A stretch of 64,000 nt of DNA from assembly GCF_002848135.1 (NCBI RefSeq), contig NZ_PKGB01000010.1:21021-85020 (forward strand), written 5' to 3'. A program made the translations under genes and the position numbers. Within the stretch, counting starts at the first letter, position 1; each line of letters begins with the position of its first letter. Of the stretch, positions 63,541 through 64,000 are shown piece after piece. This DNA is from Hydrogenovibrio sp. SC-1. GTDB taxonomy: Bacteria > Pseudomonadota > Gammaproteobacteria > Thiomicrospirales > Thiomicrospiraceae. The notes beneath the pieces are model-generated. The model was not told the origin of the DNA. It did not search any database and saw nothing but the letters and a program-made list of their open reading frames with translations.

Positions 63541-63575
63541 TAAGCTTGACCTTAAAGCGTTACGACTACTTCAAT

Positions 63576-63603
63576 CCAGATTGTCATTTGAATGACTGGT
63601 TTT
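63576..63603 (+). terminator. Probable terminator after the DUF2892 gene
   Basis: GTCAT/ATGAC around TTGA is extended by CCA/TGG across an internal bulge and is followed by TTTT. Confidence 0.45.
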
Positions 63604-63670
63604 AGATTGTAATGCATGGCGGTTGCTGACCAGCATTAGTAGAAGTGTTTATTCACGGCTGAGAAAGGGC

Positions 63671-63676
63671 TATAAT
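63671..63676 (+). promoter_or_regulatory. Candidate -10 box of the HDOD gene at 63743
   Basis: TATAAT lies 66 bp before the start codon. The -35 region (about 63648-63654) is poor. Confidence 0.35.
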
Positions 63677-63742
63677 CATTTTTACGTTATTTTTTGACCT
63701 TTGATTTGACCCAAGGTTCCCCTTTATTTAGGTATTGCCGTT

Positions 63743-64000
63743 ATGGATTTAAAACAACAAATACAGCTTGCACAGACCCAATTGGCGGGGTTTCAGGTTC
63801 CGCCCTTGCCAGCCGAATTAATTAAATTACAAAGTATTTTTCAGACGACTGAGTACCCGGATATGTCAGAGGTGGCGGAGATTATTGGTCATAATACGGT
63901 ACTGACGGGTGAATTGATAAAAGTCGCTAATCAACCACAGTTTATGCGGAAAGGCTCGGATTCCGTTCAGACGATTAAAGGCGCGATTGACTCTTTGGGG
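63743..64000 (+). CDS. HDOD-domain protein, N-terminal part (paralogue of the gene at 14917)
   Basis: From the ATG at 63743 the frame is open to the window edge (86 codons), MDLKQQIQLAQTQLAGFQVP onward. LPAELIKLQSIFQ, EVAEIIGHNTVLTGELIKVAN and TIKGAIDSLG align with LPKEVFELQQALE, DVADIISSNTKLSGEVLRIVN and TIREAVDSLG of the HDOD protein at 14917. The two are diverged paralogues. The remainder of the protein, including any output domain, lies outside the window. The ribosome binding site is weak (TTAGG with long spacing). Confidence 0.85.
   Translation, partial: MDLKQQIQLAQTQLAGFQVPPLPAELIKLQSIFQTTEYPDMSEVAEIIGHNTVLTGELIKVANQPQFMRKGSDSVQTIKGAIDSLG

Overview
The window is chromosomal DNA of a gammaproteobacterium. 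The content best fits a marine sulfur-oxidising Thiomicrospira/Hydrogenovibrio/Thiomicrorhabdus-type organism (inference). The reasons are the order rpmG-rpmB-radC-coaBC-dut-algC-argB-pyrE known from gammaproteobacteria, moderate-to-low GC, an epsilonproteobacterial-style malate:quinone oxidoreductase, betaine transport, and an unusual density of c-di-GMP and phosphorelay genes. I see no rRNA, tRNA, IS element, prophage or CRISPR array.

Layout. 1-7.2 kb: the start of mutM, a small unknown gene, a large periplasmic-binding-domain diguanylate cyclase, then rpmB-rpmG, DUF1461-radC and thioesterase-coaBC. 7.4-12.9 kb: a glycine betaine ABC operon (proVWX) plus a BCCT transporter, sitting between coaBC and dut. 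12.9-22 kb: dut, algC, an HDOD protein, yajQ, argB, a TauE-type permease, a PAS/poly-HAMP/CZB chemoreceptor, sixA and pyrE. 22.2-29.5 kb: a coiled-coil membrane protein, a CysJ-like flavin reductase without a flavodoxin domain, ppx, ppk, yidD and a dihydroorotase. 29.6-46.7 kb: signalling territory. An EAL-HDOD gene precedes a run of six same-strand genes, mostly overlapping: aldehyde dehydrogenase, EI24 membrane protein, CBS-PAS hybrid kinase with Hpt, hybrid kinase with a C-terminal diguanylate cyclase, Tat-type binding lipoprotein, and PhnD-type hybrid kinase. A di-haem peroxidase coupled to a fourth hybrid kinase converges on this run. 46.8-54.3 kb: a DEAD-box helicase, ppnN, an AI-2E-family permease, a metallo-beta-lactamase-fold protein with an altered metal motif, then Hpt and REC-GGDEF-EAL genes. 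54.5-64 kb: leuA/lrp divergent pair, a diguanylate cyclase interrupted by one in-frame amber codon, a palindrome-rich gap, an mqo-COG0523-folE2 operon, a Cys-rich DUF2892 protein and the start of a second HDOD gene.

How it fits together. At least four GGDEF domains, two EAL domains, a YajQ protein, four hybrid histidine kinases, two Hpt modules and three HDOD proteins lie in 64 kb. Several sensors carry solute-binding-protein domains, and one free binding lipoprotein is encoded among the kinases with no transporter beside it. This suggests nutrient sensing coupled to c-di-GMP output.

The strongest unexplained signal is not a gene. The 10-bp palindrome CCAGGCCTGG occurs 12 times perfectly, plus three one-mismatch copies, where about 0.06 copies are expected by chance. 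It usually sits between an A-run and a T-run. It is found inside coding regions, mostly read as Gln-Ala-Trp, and in intergenic gaps, where it often resembles a terminator.
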